Positions 34,135 to 47,011 of a stretch of 64,000 nucleotides of DNA are shown piece by piece. Source of the stretch: Mallotus nudiflorus. Taxonomy: Eukaryota; Streptophyta; Magnoliopsida; Malpighiales; Euphorbiaceae. A model generated the notes under the pieces. That model saw only the letters and a list, made by a program, of their open reading frames with translations. It made no database searches and was not told where the DNA came from. Made by a program: the position numbers and the translations under genes. Location of the stretch: the NCBI GenBank assembly GCA_947683625.1, contig CANTUR010000156.1, forward strand, positions 62,001 through 126,000, read 5' to 3'. The first letter of the stretch is position 1. Every line of letters begins with the position of its first letter.

Positions 34135-34440
34135 ATGCAACAGGATGCAGAGGCATCCAATGTAGTGGTAGCAAGTACACTCCCGCTATGTTTTATTGAT
34201 GCTAGAGTTTTGAATGATTTGGGTACTGCCCATTCTTTTGTGTCCCCTGTGTTTGCTTCAAAATCAAGTTGGCAAGTTGTGAGGATGGCAATTCCTTTAT
34301 TAGTTGCCATACCTTTAAGTGATTCGTTGGACATTAATGTGATTCTTCTTGGGTGTCCTATTTTGGTGGAAGGTAGAAAGCTACTTATAGACTTGGTTTT
34401 ATTGGATGTAATAGACTTCAATGTAATCTTGGGTATGGAC
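34135..34440 (+). pseudogene. Aspartic protease
   Basis: It contains ARVLNDLGTAHSFVS and ends IDFNVILGMD, matching the minus-strand copy at 9684-9977. The catalytic triplet reads Asp-Leu-Gly, as in that copy, instead of Asp-Ser-Gly. A TAG stop follows directly where Trp is expected. Confidence 0.88.
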
Positions 34441-34599
34441 TAGTTGTTTTAGCATCATGCTATAGTGGATTGTCATAGCAAGGAGGTTATTTTCAAAATT
34501 CCATGTGTAGAGGAATTTAAGTTTATGGGTGATAAGAGTTCTTCACTTTAGAATCTTATTTCTGCTATTACGGTAAGGAAAATATTGAGAAAAGGATGT

Positions 34600-35640
34600 T
34601 AGGGATACTTGGCATTGGTCAGGGATACTACAACAGAATCAACATCTATGTTAGATGTTCCTATATCATGTGAGTTTCTAGATGTCTTCCTTGATGAATT
34701 GTTGGGTTTACCACCTCACAGGGAGATTGGATTCTGCATTAATGTGGTTCCAAGCACAGCTCCTATCTTTATGTTGCCTTATAGGAGGGCTCATACAGAG
34801 TTGAAAGTGTTAAAGGAGTAGTTGCAAGATTTTTTGAATAAGGGTTTCATAAGACCCATTATTTCTCCTTGGGATGCACTAATCTTGTTTATGAAGAAGA
34901 AGGATGGTACTTTAAGACTTTGCATTGATTATAGAGAATTGAATAAGGTAACTATTAAGAATAAGTATCATCTTTCGAGGATAGATGATTTGTTTGATTA
35001 GCTTCAGGGTGCACAGTTCTTTTCTAAGATCAACTTAAAGTTAGGCTATCATCAGTTATAGATTAGTGAAGTTGATGTTCCTAAAACAACGTTATGTACT
35101 AGATATGGCTACTATGCGTTTATGGTGATGTCCTTCGGATTATCTAATGCACCAGCAGCCTTTATGGATATGATGAATAGGGTGTTCAGACCATTTATGA
35201 ATCAGTTTATAGTGGTATTCATTAATGATATACTGGTGTATTTGAAGAGTATGGAAGAGTATGTATATTACTTGAGGACAGTGCTACAAACACTAAAGGA
35301 GCATTTGCTTTATGCTAAGTTCTTAAAGTGGGATTTTTGGTTGGAAAGTGTAGTATTCCTTGGGCATATAGTGTTTAAGGATGGTATTCAAGTTAATCCA
35401 CATAAGATTGAAGCAGTGTCTGAGTGGCCTAAACCGATAACAGTCATTAAAATTCAAAGTTTCTTAGGTTTGGCTGGGTATTATAGGAGTGTCTAGGATT
35501 TCTCAAGGATTACAACACCTATGACCTACCTGACTTAGAAGAATATGAAGTTTATATGGTCAGACGCATGTGAGAATAACTTCTAACTATTAAAGGAGAA
35601 GTTGACTACAACTCTAGTGTTGATTTTACCCAATGGATTA
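34600..35640 (+). pseudogene. Reverse transcriptase
   Basis: Ordered landmarks: IGFCINVVPSTAPIFMLPYR (34721 onward), KKKDGTLRLCIDYRELNKVT (about 34890-34960), MSFGLSNAPAAFMDMMN, the catalytic box FINDILV (35218 onward) and FLGLAGYYRSV. The first catalytic Asp is Asn at 35224-35226, as in the minus-strand relative. Four or more in-frame TAG/TAA stops occur at positions of Gln in the family. Confidence 0.92.
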
Positions 35641-36160
35641 GATAATTTTACTATGTATTATGATGCTTTTAGATTTGGCCTAGTTATGTGTTGATATAGA
35701 ATGGAAGGGTAGTGGCTTACGCTTCTGGGCAGTTGATGAAGCACGGGTAGAACTATCCTACTCATGACCTAGAGATGGCCAATGTAATCTTTACTATCTA
35801 GATTTAGAGACATTATTTGTATGGGGTAACATGCAAAATCTACACTGACCACAAGAGTCTGAAGTATATCTTTCAGCAGAGAGATTTGAATCTTAAACAG
35901 AGGAGATGGCTAGAACTTCTTAAGGATTATGATTGTGATAGGTTATACCATCCAAGCAAGGCTAATGTGGTAGCAGATGCCTTGAGTAAAAAGTCCTCAG
36001 GTAGTCTTGCTCACATCAGTGTAGAGAGGAGACCGTTGATGCAAGAGATGCACAAGTTGTTGGATCAAGGGTTGATGATGAAGATAACCAGCTCAGGAGG
36101 ATTATTAGCTCAATTCAGAGTTAGATCAGTATTGAGGGATAGGATTAAAGTAGGTCAGAG
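35641..36160 (+). pseudogene. RNase H domain
   Basis: After a frameshift region at 35640-35810, the open piece 35817-36164 reads YTDHKSLKYIFQQRDLNLKQ then RRWLELLKDYD and ANVVADALSKK. The DHKS Asp is intact here, unlike in the minus-strand copy. Confidence 0.9.
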
Positions 36161-37371
36161 TTGAGATCCTATTTCAGTTGAGCTTATGGAGAAAGTTCAT
36201 GAAAGGGAGGTCACTTATTTTAATCTTGACGATGAGGGTGTACTATGGATCAGTGGGAGATTGTGGTTCTTGATGTGGATAATTTGAGAGAAGAGATATT
36301 GGAAGAAGCTCATTTTGTAGCCTACAATGTACATCCTGGTTCTACTAAGATGTACCATAATATTAAGGATCTTTACTGGTGGGATGGAATGAAGAAAGAT
36401 GTAGTTGATTTTGTTTCTAAGTGCTTAACATGTCAGTAAATGAAAGTAGAGCATTAAAAGCCTTATGAAAAGCTTCAATCTCTTTTAATCCCTGAGTGGA
36501 AATGAGAGAGAGTCACTATGGATTTTATGATAGGATTGCCTCATTCAAAGGATGGATACGATTCCATCTGGGTGATAGTGGATAGGTTAACCAAGTCAAC
36601 TCATTTTCTGTGAGTTAAAGCTACTTTTTCAGTGGCCAAGTTGGCTAGGCGGTACATTAAGAATATTATGTGTCTTCATATGGTGTCTGTTCCATTATTT
36701 CTAATAGAGGTTCAGTGTTTACCTTTTAATTTTGGCAGAAGTTATAAGAAGTGATGGTTACCAGGCTTGATTTCAGTACTGCTTTTCATCCTTAGATGGA
36801 AGGTTAGTCTGAGAGAACGATCCAAACACTTGGAGATATATTATGAATGTGTATAATAGATCTTGGTAGTAGTTAGGATGATTATTTGCCATTGGTAGAG
36901 TTTTCTTATAATAACAACTACCATAATAGTATTGAGATGGCACTATATGAAGCATTGTATAGAAGGAAAAGTAGATCTCCTTTGTGTTAGAATGAATTCG
37001 AGGAAAGAGAATTGCCTAGATAAAAAATTATCCAAGATGCATCTGAGAAGGTTGCTTTGATCATAAGGAGATTGGAAACAATAGCTAGCGGACAGAAGAG
37101 CTATGTAGATCCAAAGTGCAAGGATATGGAATTTCGAGTTGGAGACTATGTATTCTTAAAGGTGTCACCAATGAAGGGTGTTATAAGATTTGGCAAGAAG
37201 GGAAAGTTGGCACCAAGATACATATGACCTTTCGAGATATTGGAGACAGTTGGCATGGTTGCATATCGGTTGGCTTTGCCTTTGAATTTGTCTCATGTGC
37301 ATCCAGTTTTTCATGTTTTGATGCTCAAGAAGTATATTTTAGATCCTTCACACGTTTTACAACCCTAGAAT
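36161..37371 (+). pseudogene. Integrase
   Basis: The zinc-binding region (36245-36438) shows HPGSTKMYHNIKDLYWWDGM and CLTCQ, the complete H-H-C-C set. The core starts with GLPHSKDGYDSIWVIVDRL and LTKSTHFL, so the first catalytic Asp is present, but stops and frameshifts follow. The C-terminus at about 37125-37370 reads EFRVGDYVFLKVSPMKGV and RFGKKGKLAPRYI, stop, PFEILE in a frame different from parts of the core. Confidence 0.9.
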
Positions 37372-37539
37372 ATGGAAATGAATGAAGATCTAATGTACGA
37401 GAATGAACCAATGGCTATTATTGACTATCAAGTTCGACAGTTGCGTTCTAAGTTGATCTTGATGGTCAAAGTCTTGTGGAGGAGCAATAATATAGAAGAG
37501 CACACATTGGAGACTGGGGTAGTGATGCGAGTGATATAT
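37372..37539 (+). pseudogene. Integrase chromodomain, interrupted by the nested element
   Basis: It reads YQVRQLRSKLILMVKVLWRS and HTLETGVVMRV, a chromodomain like that at 6614-6803. The nested element enters at 37540. The codons resume at 49802, giving IYFNLFP then stop, which corresponds to AYPYLFH-stop of the relative. This confirms that 37540-49796 is an insertion. Confidence 0.85.
37535..37539. repeat. Target-site duplication TATAT (left)
   Basis: TATAT also at 49797-49801. It is perfect, though low in complexity. Confidence 0.8.
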
Positions 37540-39671
37540 TATAGACGGCGGGGTATAACGTGCTCCCAAGATCTTAGCAACCGTGACAATATTTGAGCTT
37601 AGGGCTCTAGAGAATACACTAACCATTGTCATAAAGACATGGCGTGGAGATGAGGAGTCACCACCTAGGGTAATAACTGGGAGAAATAAAAAAATGGTGG
37701 TACTCGATTCTCTAAAAGAAAGTTAGCACCATAACTCGGAGATTCTAAGTACGGAATACCAACTTCTTTCAGTCTTTTGTTCTTTTAGAATTACATCATG
37801 AATTATTATCTTACTCTATATTTACATTCAATTTCATATAAACTCTTATTAAAATAATCAATTCTAGGCAAACTAATCATGAAATATATAAGTAAACAAT
37901 GCATTCATCACAATCCCTAAGTTAGTCTAATCTACATTGATTTTAATTAAATGAGCTAAGTCTACAAGTTTTAGTTTGTAAGTGGGCCTAAAGACTAATG
38001 GGCATCTATTTATTTTAATTCTAAGAATGGGCCTAAATCCACAAATTATAAAGTAATTAAATTAGTGGGCCTAATTTTACATATTTTATTTCTAAAGTGA
38101 TATTAAATCTATAAATTATGGGAAAGACTTTAATTTAATGAGCTAAGTTTAAATTAATTAAATTAAGTGGGCCTATGTCTAAATTAGCTAAATGGGCCTA
38201 TGTTATCTCTACCCTAAGTCTAATTAATTATAGACCTAAAGATGCATTTTAATTAATTAAACCTAAAAAAACCTAAATTTATTAGAAGGGGTTAAAGCTT
38301 AACATGGGTCTAGGGCCCAAAACACATAAATATAAGCAAAAAACCCAAAAACAATAAAAAATATCAAAATAAACAAATAAAAAAAATCAAATAATTAATT
38401 TAACTTTTCTAAAAACCCTAATTTAATTAAAGTGACCATCAACAATAAAATAAAATAATCAATCAAGCAAAACTAATTTTACCAACTTAAATCTACTTCA
38501 ATTTTAATTAAACAACCTTATAACCATTAATTTTAAATAATTACCTAATTAAAACCCTAATTTTACTAACCTATTAAATTAAAATAAAACACATAAGCAC
38601 ACACACTAAATTTCATTATTTTCACTATTGGGGCTATTACAATGAACTATTGAGAATATTAAAAAAAGAATTAATACAATACCAAAAATAAGTAAAAATA
38701 AGACAATTAAATAATAAAACCTAGAAACTACATTTAACTACAAGCTTCCATCCATAGCATTCCATGAACCTCTATGGATTTGGTTCTCTAAGTATGCTCA
38801 TTATGTAATCTCCTCTATAATCACCATCACGAATGGATAAAACAATGATTAGTAAATAAAATTATAATAAAAAAATTAAGTAAAATTGAAATTCAATAAA
38901 ATTACAGTAATAAAAAAAGAGGAATAAAAGAAAGTAGAGAGAAGATAATGCTTTACAGATGCTTATGAATGAATTGCTCCTCAGACTAGTAAAATCACCA
39001 TTGTTTTTTAGTAGACCTTCAAAACTTGTTATTTTTCTTCTAAAAAATCTCCAAACAAATAAATCACCAAGAGTTTTTTTTTATGGAAAAGAATGCTCAG
39101 TATTGAGAATTGAGAGTTCAGTCCCCCCTGCCAAAAGCCTAAGCTTTCCTTTTATAGGGAAAAACCAAAAAACCTTAAGTTCTACATACTAAAGAGTTCC
39201 AATTTTAAAAAAAACTTTTTTTCTTGAAAAATTAGATAAATCCCAAAAATAAATTATTTTTTTAACTAATCAAAACTCAAGAAAAATATTTTTATTTTTT
39301 GTAAAAAATACGAAAAATAGACAGAAAACACGTAATTCCGACCTGAATTGCATAATTCCGATCAGAATTGCATAATTCCAGTGGAATTACATAATTCTGA
39401 CCAAAATTATGTAATTCCAATTGTAATTCTATAATTCTGATTTTTTTTAACTTTCAATTACAAAAGGCACATGAAAGAAATTAAAATTTTCAATTAGGTC
39501 TTAAAAGTTGTTATAATTAAGTCCTTAAAAAACCAACAAAACTCTTTCTTAAAACTTATTCAAACTTTTGAGGTTTCAAAATTCAAGTGTTGAAGACCTA
39601 CTTATAACATTTTCATCATTGGAGTCCTTTGTTGCATCCATATTTTATTATCCCGAAATTGGGTGTTTACA
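37540..39671 (-). repeat. 3' LTR of the nested element
   Basis: Aligned with 47710-49796. Left edge TATAGACGG has decayed from TGTAGACAG; right edge GGGTGTTTACA is intact. It is about 45 bp longer than its partner, partly because of the minisatellite at 39331-39440. Confidence 0.92.
39331..39440. repeat. LTR minisatellite, units of about 20 bp
   Basis: About five imperfect units built around CATAATTCCGATCAGAATT, each partly palindromic. The partner LTR at about 49545-49580 has only about two units, so copy number changed after insertion. Confidence 0.85.
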
Positions 39672-39688
39672 GTTGACCTCCTTTATTG
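39672..39688 (-). other. Polypurine tract of the nested element
   Basis: The minus strand reads AATAAAGGAGGTCAAC directly before TGTAAACACCC. Confidence 0.65.
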
Positions 39689-39865
39689 TTGTTTGCTTGA
39701 TAAATTGCAGTAAAATAAATAAACACACAATTTCTTAAGAACAGAAATTCAGATAGTTACCTGTGCTCCTTGAGGTTTATGCTTGTAAGCGAATGTCGGT
39801 TCATGATAAATGCTTGCATTGCCATACAACACAAGGCATAAACTTAAAACCTCTGAGGAAACACT

Positions 39866-40702
39866 ATACTCATACGTATAGTGTTGGCTTAGATGGATAC
39901 ATCACACTCGGTCATATGATGTTGACTATACTATGTCATACAGTCTGAATTGGAGGGATGCGTTGTACTCGATCGTACAATGTCGACTACACTTGGCCGT
40001 ATAGTCTGAATGAAAGGACACATCATATTCGGTTGTATGATGTTGACTACACTCAGATGTACAGACTGAATTAAAATAAGTACATTGTACTCAATCGTGC
40101 AATGTCGACTACACTCGATCATATCGTCTGAATGGAAATAGGTACATTGTACTCGGTCATACAATGTCGACTATACTTGGTCAAATAGTCTGAATTGAAT
40201 TGATGCATTGCACTTGGTTATACAATGTTGACTACATTCGGTCATATAGTTTGATTTAAAATTGCACATTGCACTCGGTTGTACAATGTCGACTACACTC
40301 AGTCATATAGTCTGAAGTGAAATGACACATTACACTTGGTTGTACAATGTCGACTACACTTAGTTATATAGTTTGAATTGAAATGATACATTGCACTCGG
40401 TCGTACAATGTCAACTGTACTCGATTGTATAGTCTGAATTGAAATGATACATTGCACTCGGTCATACAATATTGATTATACTCAGTCATATAGTCTAAAT
40501 TAAAATGACATTAACTATACTCGGTCGTATAGTCTGAATTAAAATGATAGTGACTATACTCGATCATATGGTCTGAATTAAAATGACACATTGCACTCGG
40601 TCATACAATGTTAACTACACTCGATCGTATAGTCTAATTTGAAATGACACATTGCACTTGGTTGTGCAATGTCAATTACACTCGATCGTATAGTCTGAAT
40701 TC
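39866..40702 (-). repeat. Tandem array 1 (about 62-bp unit)
   Basis: About a dozen imperfect units, each containing CATTGCACTCGGTCGTACAATG followed by a similar TATACTCGGTCGTATAGTC half. Each half has a short inverted repeat (CATTG..CAATG, ACTATA..TATAGT). Some units are partial (40500-40570). No coding capacity is evident. Confidence 0.92.
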
Positions 40703-40724
40703 TCTTATGCAATTATGCTGCAAT

Positions 40725-41575
40725 CCATAAATGCTCGCGATTAGCTGCAACCCTTTCATTGCTTACTGATGATGCTGCAATCCATAATTGCTCATGATTA
40801 GCTGCAACCCTTTCATTGCTCATCGATGATGTTGTAGTCTATAACTGCTTACGATTAGCTACAACCCTTTCATTACTCACCAATGATGTTGTAGTCCATA
40901 ATTGCTCGCGATTAGCTGCAACCCTTTCGTTGCTCACTGATAATGCTGTAATCCATAATTGCTCATGATCAGCTACAACCCTTTCATTGCTCAATCTATA
41001 ATGCTACAATCTATAATTGCTCGCGATTAGCTACAACACTTTCGTTGCTCACTGATGATGTTGCAATCTATAATTGCTGTAATCCATAATTGCTCGTGAT
41101 CAGCTACAACCCTTTCATTGCTCAATCTATAATGCTATAATCTATAATTGCTCGCGATTAGCTGTAACCCTTTTGTTGCTTACTAATGATGTTGCAATCC
41201 ATACTTGCTTGTAATTAGTTGCAACCCTTTCATTGCTCATTGATGATGTTGTAATCCATAATTGCTCGTAATTAGCTATAACCTGTTCATTGCTCACTGA
41301 TAATGCTATAATCCATAATTGCTCATGATTAGCTATAACCCTTTCTTTGCTCATTGATGATGCTGCAATCCATAATTGCTTGTAAATTGGTTGCAATCCT
41401 TTCATTGTTCACCTTTGATAATGTTATAGTTTATAACTGCTCGTGATTAGCTGTAACCTTTACATTGCTTGCCTTTGATAATGCTACAGTCCATAACTGC
41501 TCATAAATTGGCTACAATCCTTTCATTGCTTGCTTATGATGTTGCAATCTATAATTGCTCGTAATTTTTATCTTT
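40725..41575 (-). repeat. Tandem array 2 (about 57-bp unit)
   Basis: About 14 imperfect units built on CTGCAATCCATAATTGCTCG and TTAGCTGCAACCCTTTCATT. Because 57 is divisible by 3, part of the array stays open on the minus strand (41142-41405), giving a 19-residue periodic peptide (NEQVIANYEQLWITTSSMS). I treat it as a repeat and not as a gene. Confidence 0.92.
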
Positions 41576-42074
41576 TGTTGTTTGAGTTGAATGCTTTGAA
41601 TTCTTCATATTGACTAACTTTGAATTTTGCTGTGTTGCCTGATTAGAATTTCTCTGTTGACTGACTTTCAATTTTACTGTGTTGACTGACTTTACAAGTT
41701 GGGTGCACTTCCTTCTGGATTTGCAATTCCTACAGACTTATTGAAGTTAGTTCTAATCATGATGAATGTACAAAAGCATATTATAATGTTGAAAATTTAT
41801 GAGAAAATTCATCACTTTTTCACGAGATAGCGTGCACTCAATGAATCTCACTATTTTTTATTTTCATGACTATCATTTATTTGCCATTTATAGAGATCAG
41901 AGGCATCGTTAACCATCTTATGCTAAGAGCATGTCTTTAGCCAAGTGAAGAGCTTACTTCTACACCTAATTTTAGGGAGAATTTACTAAACAAAACTTAT
42001 GAAAATTGAACATAAACTTATTGAATTCTAAGTAAATAGTCTTTGAATTATTTTTATGCTTTCCTTCCTTATCT
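41576..42074. other. Spacer with a short GTTGACTGACTTT repeat
   Basis: Non-coding. About 41600-41700 holds three imperfect copies of a 35-40 bp segment with TTGACTGACTTTCAATTTTG. Nothing else recognised. Confidence 0.6.
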
Positions 42075-42405
42075 GAGTATTCCCCTACCTTTCTGATATT
42101 ACTCAGCGTGGATACCATTGGAAAGGTCCTTTGGATACTCATACTCTTGTAGAGCATTGGATTAAATAGAGCAGTTTTTTGGCATGGTCCTATTTTAGTA
42201 TTCCCTTGCCTTTCTTATATTACTCAGCGTGGATACCGCTAGAGGTTTCATGTTGATACTCTTACTCATTTCTGAGCATTGGAATATATTATACTTGCTC
42301 TTATTTTGATTCTCGTCTTAGTATTCCCCCGTCTTTCTCGTATTACTCAGCGTAGATACCATCTAGAGATTTTGTACTCATACTTATTTCTGAGTATTGG
42401 AGTAT
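42075..42405. repeat. Tandem array 3 (about 115-bp unit, three copies)
   Basis: Three copies of a segment with TAGTATTCCC, TATTACTCAGCGTGGATACC and CTGAGCATTGGA, starting near 42075, 42190 and 42310. Confidence 0.9.
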
Positions 42406-45200
42406 ATTATATGCACATTTATTATTCAAAAGACTAAAAAGATACTTTAAAATTCAAGCAATTTATACTGCAAGTCCATATATTTTGTCATTGCATTTTC
42501 TTCCCCTCGTTTGGGTGCCAAGCAAGCAATAGATTGATTAGAGTTTATAAACTCTCAACACAAAGCCTTTAACTAATCATTTGAATTTTGCAAGACTAAT
42601 AAAAAGAGCCATTATGATCAAAGGTCATGAGATAGACTTTTCGCATATGATCTTATTAAGTGGATGAATTTGCTTTCAATTTATGGATTTTATTATTGAG
42701 ATGGTACTTTATTATAGAATCTAAGGAAACAGAGTTCTGTTACTTCCCTTGATTATCTTGATGAGTGTTTGGCAATTGCTATTTGGCCCATTCTTATTGA
42801 TGTATCGGTTCCTTTCCCCTTCTACATTCTCTTTTATTTTTCCCTGCACAAAATACCATAAGTTAGTATGGTCTATTTGCAAGTGAATAAATTTTATCAA
42901 AATGCAGTATTATTCTTTTTTTTTTGCATTCTTCCCTTTGGATTATGATGATGATGTCTTTGATTATAAAGATCATGATACCCCACCATTAAAGTTGTTT
43001 CTTTGGATTGCGTTTGTATTTCTGCCATTCTCATTAATGCTATGGTAGACGACTTCATTCCTTTTATTAATATCTCCTGCAAAAAAAGGTTCAGAAGTTA
43101 GAGATCTTATTTCATGATTAAATAATTTTTCAGAGTGCATTCAATTTAAGTTTTGAGTGCATTCTTACTTTTTATAGGGCTGACGAATGTATTATTGACA
43201 TGTTGGACCTTTTTATCACCATATTCCATGCCCTACACTGGACTAACTGTTGTGGAGAGATATTCCAGATGATGATCTAGATGAGGCTATGAAGATGGAT
43301 GTTGAATATGAGGAGTTTGAGTGTCCCATCCAGCCTCTTAAGGTTGCCAGGAGGATGCTTTTGCAAGTATCATTGTTGGTGATATTCCTTTACTGGATGG
43401 GTCCATTAGGCTCTTGAGGTCTAAAGTTCCATTGAGTATCAGGTTCACCTTGTTAGTGCTACCATTTTCCTTCAGATGTGAATATTCTGACTACTTTTCT
43501 ACACTTTTACAACACTAATTTTAAATATTAGTAACAACCTAAGCTCAAAGACTTTATTATGCAAAATAAGTATTTCATAATAAATGTAGGCAAGTGTATG
43601 CATGTTATGTATGATATGCATGATCTTAATAGGTCTTCTATTTGGAATAGAGTTATGTTGCAGCTTAGAGTGTGAGAACGAGGTGCCTTATCAACAACCT
43701 ATAGGTTTAAGCATTGAATGCTTTGTTATTGGTACTTCTGATGTCAAAGCTTCTGATACAGTTCATTAGACTGATGATCAGGCTAGCAAGTAGGGTCCAT
43801 GGCTTTACTCTAAAGCTTGTGATTGACCAATGCACTATTAAACTTTTCTTTTTGTTACTGCTTTTACTGTATGATAACTAATGTATTAACTCTTACACTT
43901 ATTTTTGCCCCGAGATCTCATGTACTAGCTCTTATACTTCAGCATCCATCTTTTCTCTTTGAATGTGGGCTTACTATTCTATAATTTACCCCCAGAGCTA
44001 CATTTCCCCCCCATTTTCATTCTGAATTCATTCATGCTATATTAGCAGTCTTTTTCTTCATGTGTCCAAGAAACTCAATTTGTTCACTACTCTTATTAAC
44101 CCTTTGTCTTATTAACCCTATTAGTTGTAGTTTCATGCATTGAAGATGCAGAGGAGTAAGTGAACTGACTAAAGAGCATTCTTGATACTGAAAATCAACT
44201 AAACTTGTTGTTATTATAAGTTGAAGTATGTAATCATTAACTTATGTAATCACTTTGTTCTGGTTTTATGCTTCAACTTTATTTTCCTCCCCCACATCCC
44301 TATCATCAGTATGGTCATCTCTAGTTCATCATCATTATTGCTACTGATTTTGAGGGTTGTCCCTTAAGGCAGAATTTTTTGAATGATATGAAAGACCTAT
44401 AACTTTAAAGGATTCTTAAGGAGAACATAAGGTTTGATGTTGATGCAATGATTGATGATAGTTACAAAGCAAGAGTTGTAATGTAACTTACTGAGCCACT
44501 TAAATTTCCTAAGTATAAGGGGACACTAGACTTACAAAAAAAATCATAAAAGGGTGGTAAAAAAAGAAAATATAACTAAAATAGTGATCTCATAGCTCTG
44601 ATTATGTATTTTCTTTCCATTCAAATACTTATGCAGTATGATAAAGATGAATATGCAATATTTGAACAAAAATTTCAAATTCAATTTTACTCATTCATTA
44701 GGCAAAAAATGAGAATATTCATTGTATCACATGATACAACTCCTGTTATCAGCTAGTCCTAAATTTTTTCTCTCTAATTTTTACCTTATTGTTCTTTATT
44801 CCTTTTTCTCTCTCCTTATTCTTTCTCTTTTTTTTCATTCTTTTTATTTTTTTCTTGAATTTCCTATCTTTAGAAGTTACATATGTGATATATGTATGTT
44901 CTTTGAATTTGCATTTATGCCCATGCTGAATGAATTTAATTGAATTGAATTTATGTCAACATGCAGATGCGATCAATATCATAATGCATAGTATCATTAG
45001 GATGTACATTACATAAGTAAGCATGATCAAAATTCATATCATCGATCACTAAAACAAAAAAAATTCTAAAGAAACTAAAATTTTATTCAAAGAAGATAAT
45101 AAGAAGATTTATTTCCTATTCTAGATGCTAAGGATGTTGAGTCTCATAGTGGTTGTCATTTAGATGGCTGATATAACAACTATTTCTGCATCTTCTTGTT
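42406..45200. other. Long featureless interior of the nested element
   Basis: I see no protease, RT, RNase H or integrase motif on either strand. Short open pieces (42897-43082, 44722-44943, and a plus-strand acidic piece near 43270-43340) are not recognisable. This is where pol would lie in an autonomous relative. Confidence 0.6.
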
Positions 45201-47011
45201 AACTGTCTTCATGACTTCATCTTTATGTACCTCAAATGTGCATGTTTCTTTCTTGTCTAGTAGCTTCTCATCATCAAACTCATCACCCTAATCCTGTGGG
45301 CACAATCGACTTAAAGGGTATGTTAAAAGAAGGTGGTTTAGTATAAACCACCTTATAGTCGAACTTGCTTGAAGGTTGACCCAATAAGTCTTTTGCTCTT
45401 TCCACATCTTTAGGGGCATTAGGAGATTTCTCATTAGTTTTAAGGTTTAGGTCCTTAAAGGAGCTTAGTACTTCTTCCTCATTAACTCCTGAGTTGATCA
45501 TCATAGTAGCTGGGTGTGGTGCATTTCAGTAGTTTAAGAAAGGATTATTTCTGATGCTTGAGTTTTTTCCAGAGTCTATAAGGTTTTGGATTTCATGTTT
45601 TGGGCGGATGCAGTTATCCATGGAGTGTTTGAGGGTTTGATGAAATTACCAGTGCTTGTTTGGGTTACAGCTTGGGGTGTTTGGGTTTGGTGGGTTTGGA
45701 TTAGGTAAAGGTTGAAGTAAGCCCTTTTGCATTAGGCGCTCTAGGAATTTTGACAAAGGTTGGTTAAAATTGGAGAATCTCCTTGGTTGTTGAACAATAT
45801 GCACTTCCACAATCTGACTAGTGCTTCCTTGTTGTATGCCCTTAATTGGGTAGTTTCTTGCTTCGATGCTTATAATGATCTTTTTCTTCTCGCTTCGATC
45901 TCTTCAGCTTGCAACCCATCATTATAAAGGTCTATAAACATCTTGGGTTTCATTATCTGCAACCTCTCAACCAGATTAGGTGACACATTTTAGACTATCA
46001 TCCTAACTTGATCCTTTTCAGCTAGCTTATTCTTCATTAATCCTACCTTATTCATGAACCTAGGCTTCTACTTGATCAATTTTAGTTCCCTAATGGACAC
46101 TTTGAGCCTGGTATTATAGTCGTATTACTTCAGAAAAGTAGTACACAGTTCCCTCCAATTCGCTCAGATAGACATCTCCAACCTATGATACCAATTGACA
46201 GTCATACCCTCTAAGGATAGCACAAACAACTTGGTAACTACAAGCAAAGGAGCCTTAGTGGTGCTCATTGTAGTTGTATATTGACTAAGGTGGATCATTG
46301 GGTCTTCAGTACCATCAAACTTCTATAGTTGTGGCATCTTGAACATATTAGGTAGCTTATCTTCCTCAAATTGTATCATATCATCAAAGTCAAACGAGTA
46401 TCTGATGCCTTGCCTCTCATTAATTCCTTCATTTTGGACATCTTTGGAGTCAGTGCTTTCATCTGCTTAGATTTTAGCTCTTGAACTTGTTCAAGTGATT
46501 CTTTTTTGGATTTCTTTACCAAAAGGTTCTCCATATCCTCATATTTCATTTCCATAACAAGCACATTCCTTGTAGCATTCAATGGTTGCCCCCCAGCAGA
46601 TTGATCTTCCACAACAGCAGCAAGTGGAATTACAGCAATGGGTGTAGGTGCAGGTGTAGCTAGTGGCATTAACCCAACTATGGCTTGTCTTATTTCACCT
46701 TGCATAATTACTCTCATGTCATCCATCAATGCTCCTTTGATGTCCTCTAGGGTCCAGTTTCCTTTTTGTTGTTCCATCTCTTCTATTTGAGTTAGTGTAG
46801 CTTTTAGGTAAAGCGGGTTGATAGGGCTCTTTTCCAAACTGCGAAGGATCTCTTTAGCTATTGATTTTGGACTCAAATCAGTTCTCACTAATCTGTCATT
46901 ACTCAATTTCCAAACACAAGAAGACCCGGATGAATCTATGATGGTTGAAAGATAAATTGTTAGTATGATGCATATAATGCATATATGCATGACGCACATG
47001 TTATACAACAA
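45201..47011 (-). pseudogene. Gag of the nested element (Tat/Ogre-like)
   Basis: Reading 47011 downward: a Lys/Glu-rich N-terminal part (46376-47011, including KSIAKEILRSLEKSPINPLY), then a capsid-like core at about 46050-46350 with LQKFDGTEDPMIHLSQYTTT and VNWYHRLEMSI. Near 45570-45640 comes a partial zinc-binding segment, HSMDNCIRPKHEIQNLIDSG, which resembles the YH..GH...C...K..IQ.LI.SG module of Tat/Ogre gag. The frame at 45283-45504 follows. Stops and shifts separate the pieces. With no pol, the particle enzymes would have come from another element. Confidence 0.8.

Noticed and set aside
39866..42405. CRISPR-like array
   Set aside because: The units are contiguous and diverged without unique spacers, and the sequence is plant nuclear DNA; these are ordinary tandem repeats.
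46376..47011. A free-standing gene of 211 codons
   Set aside because: It sits between a primer site and a capsid-like segment inside an LTR element and continues gag, so I annotate it as part of gag.
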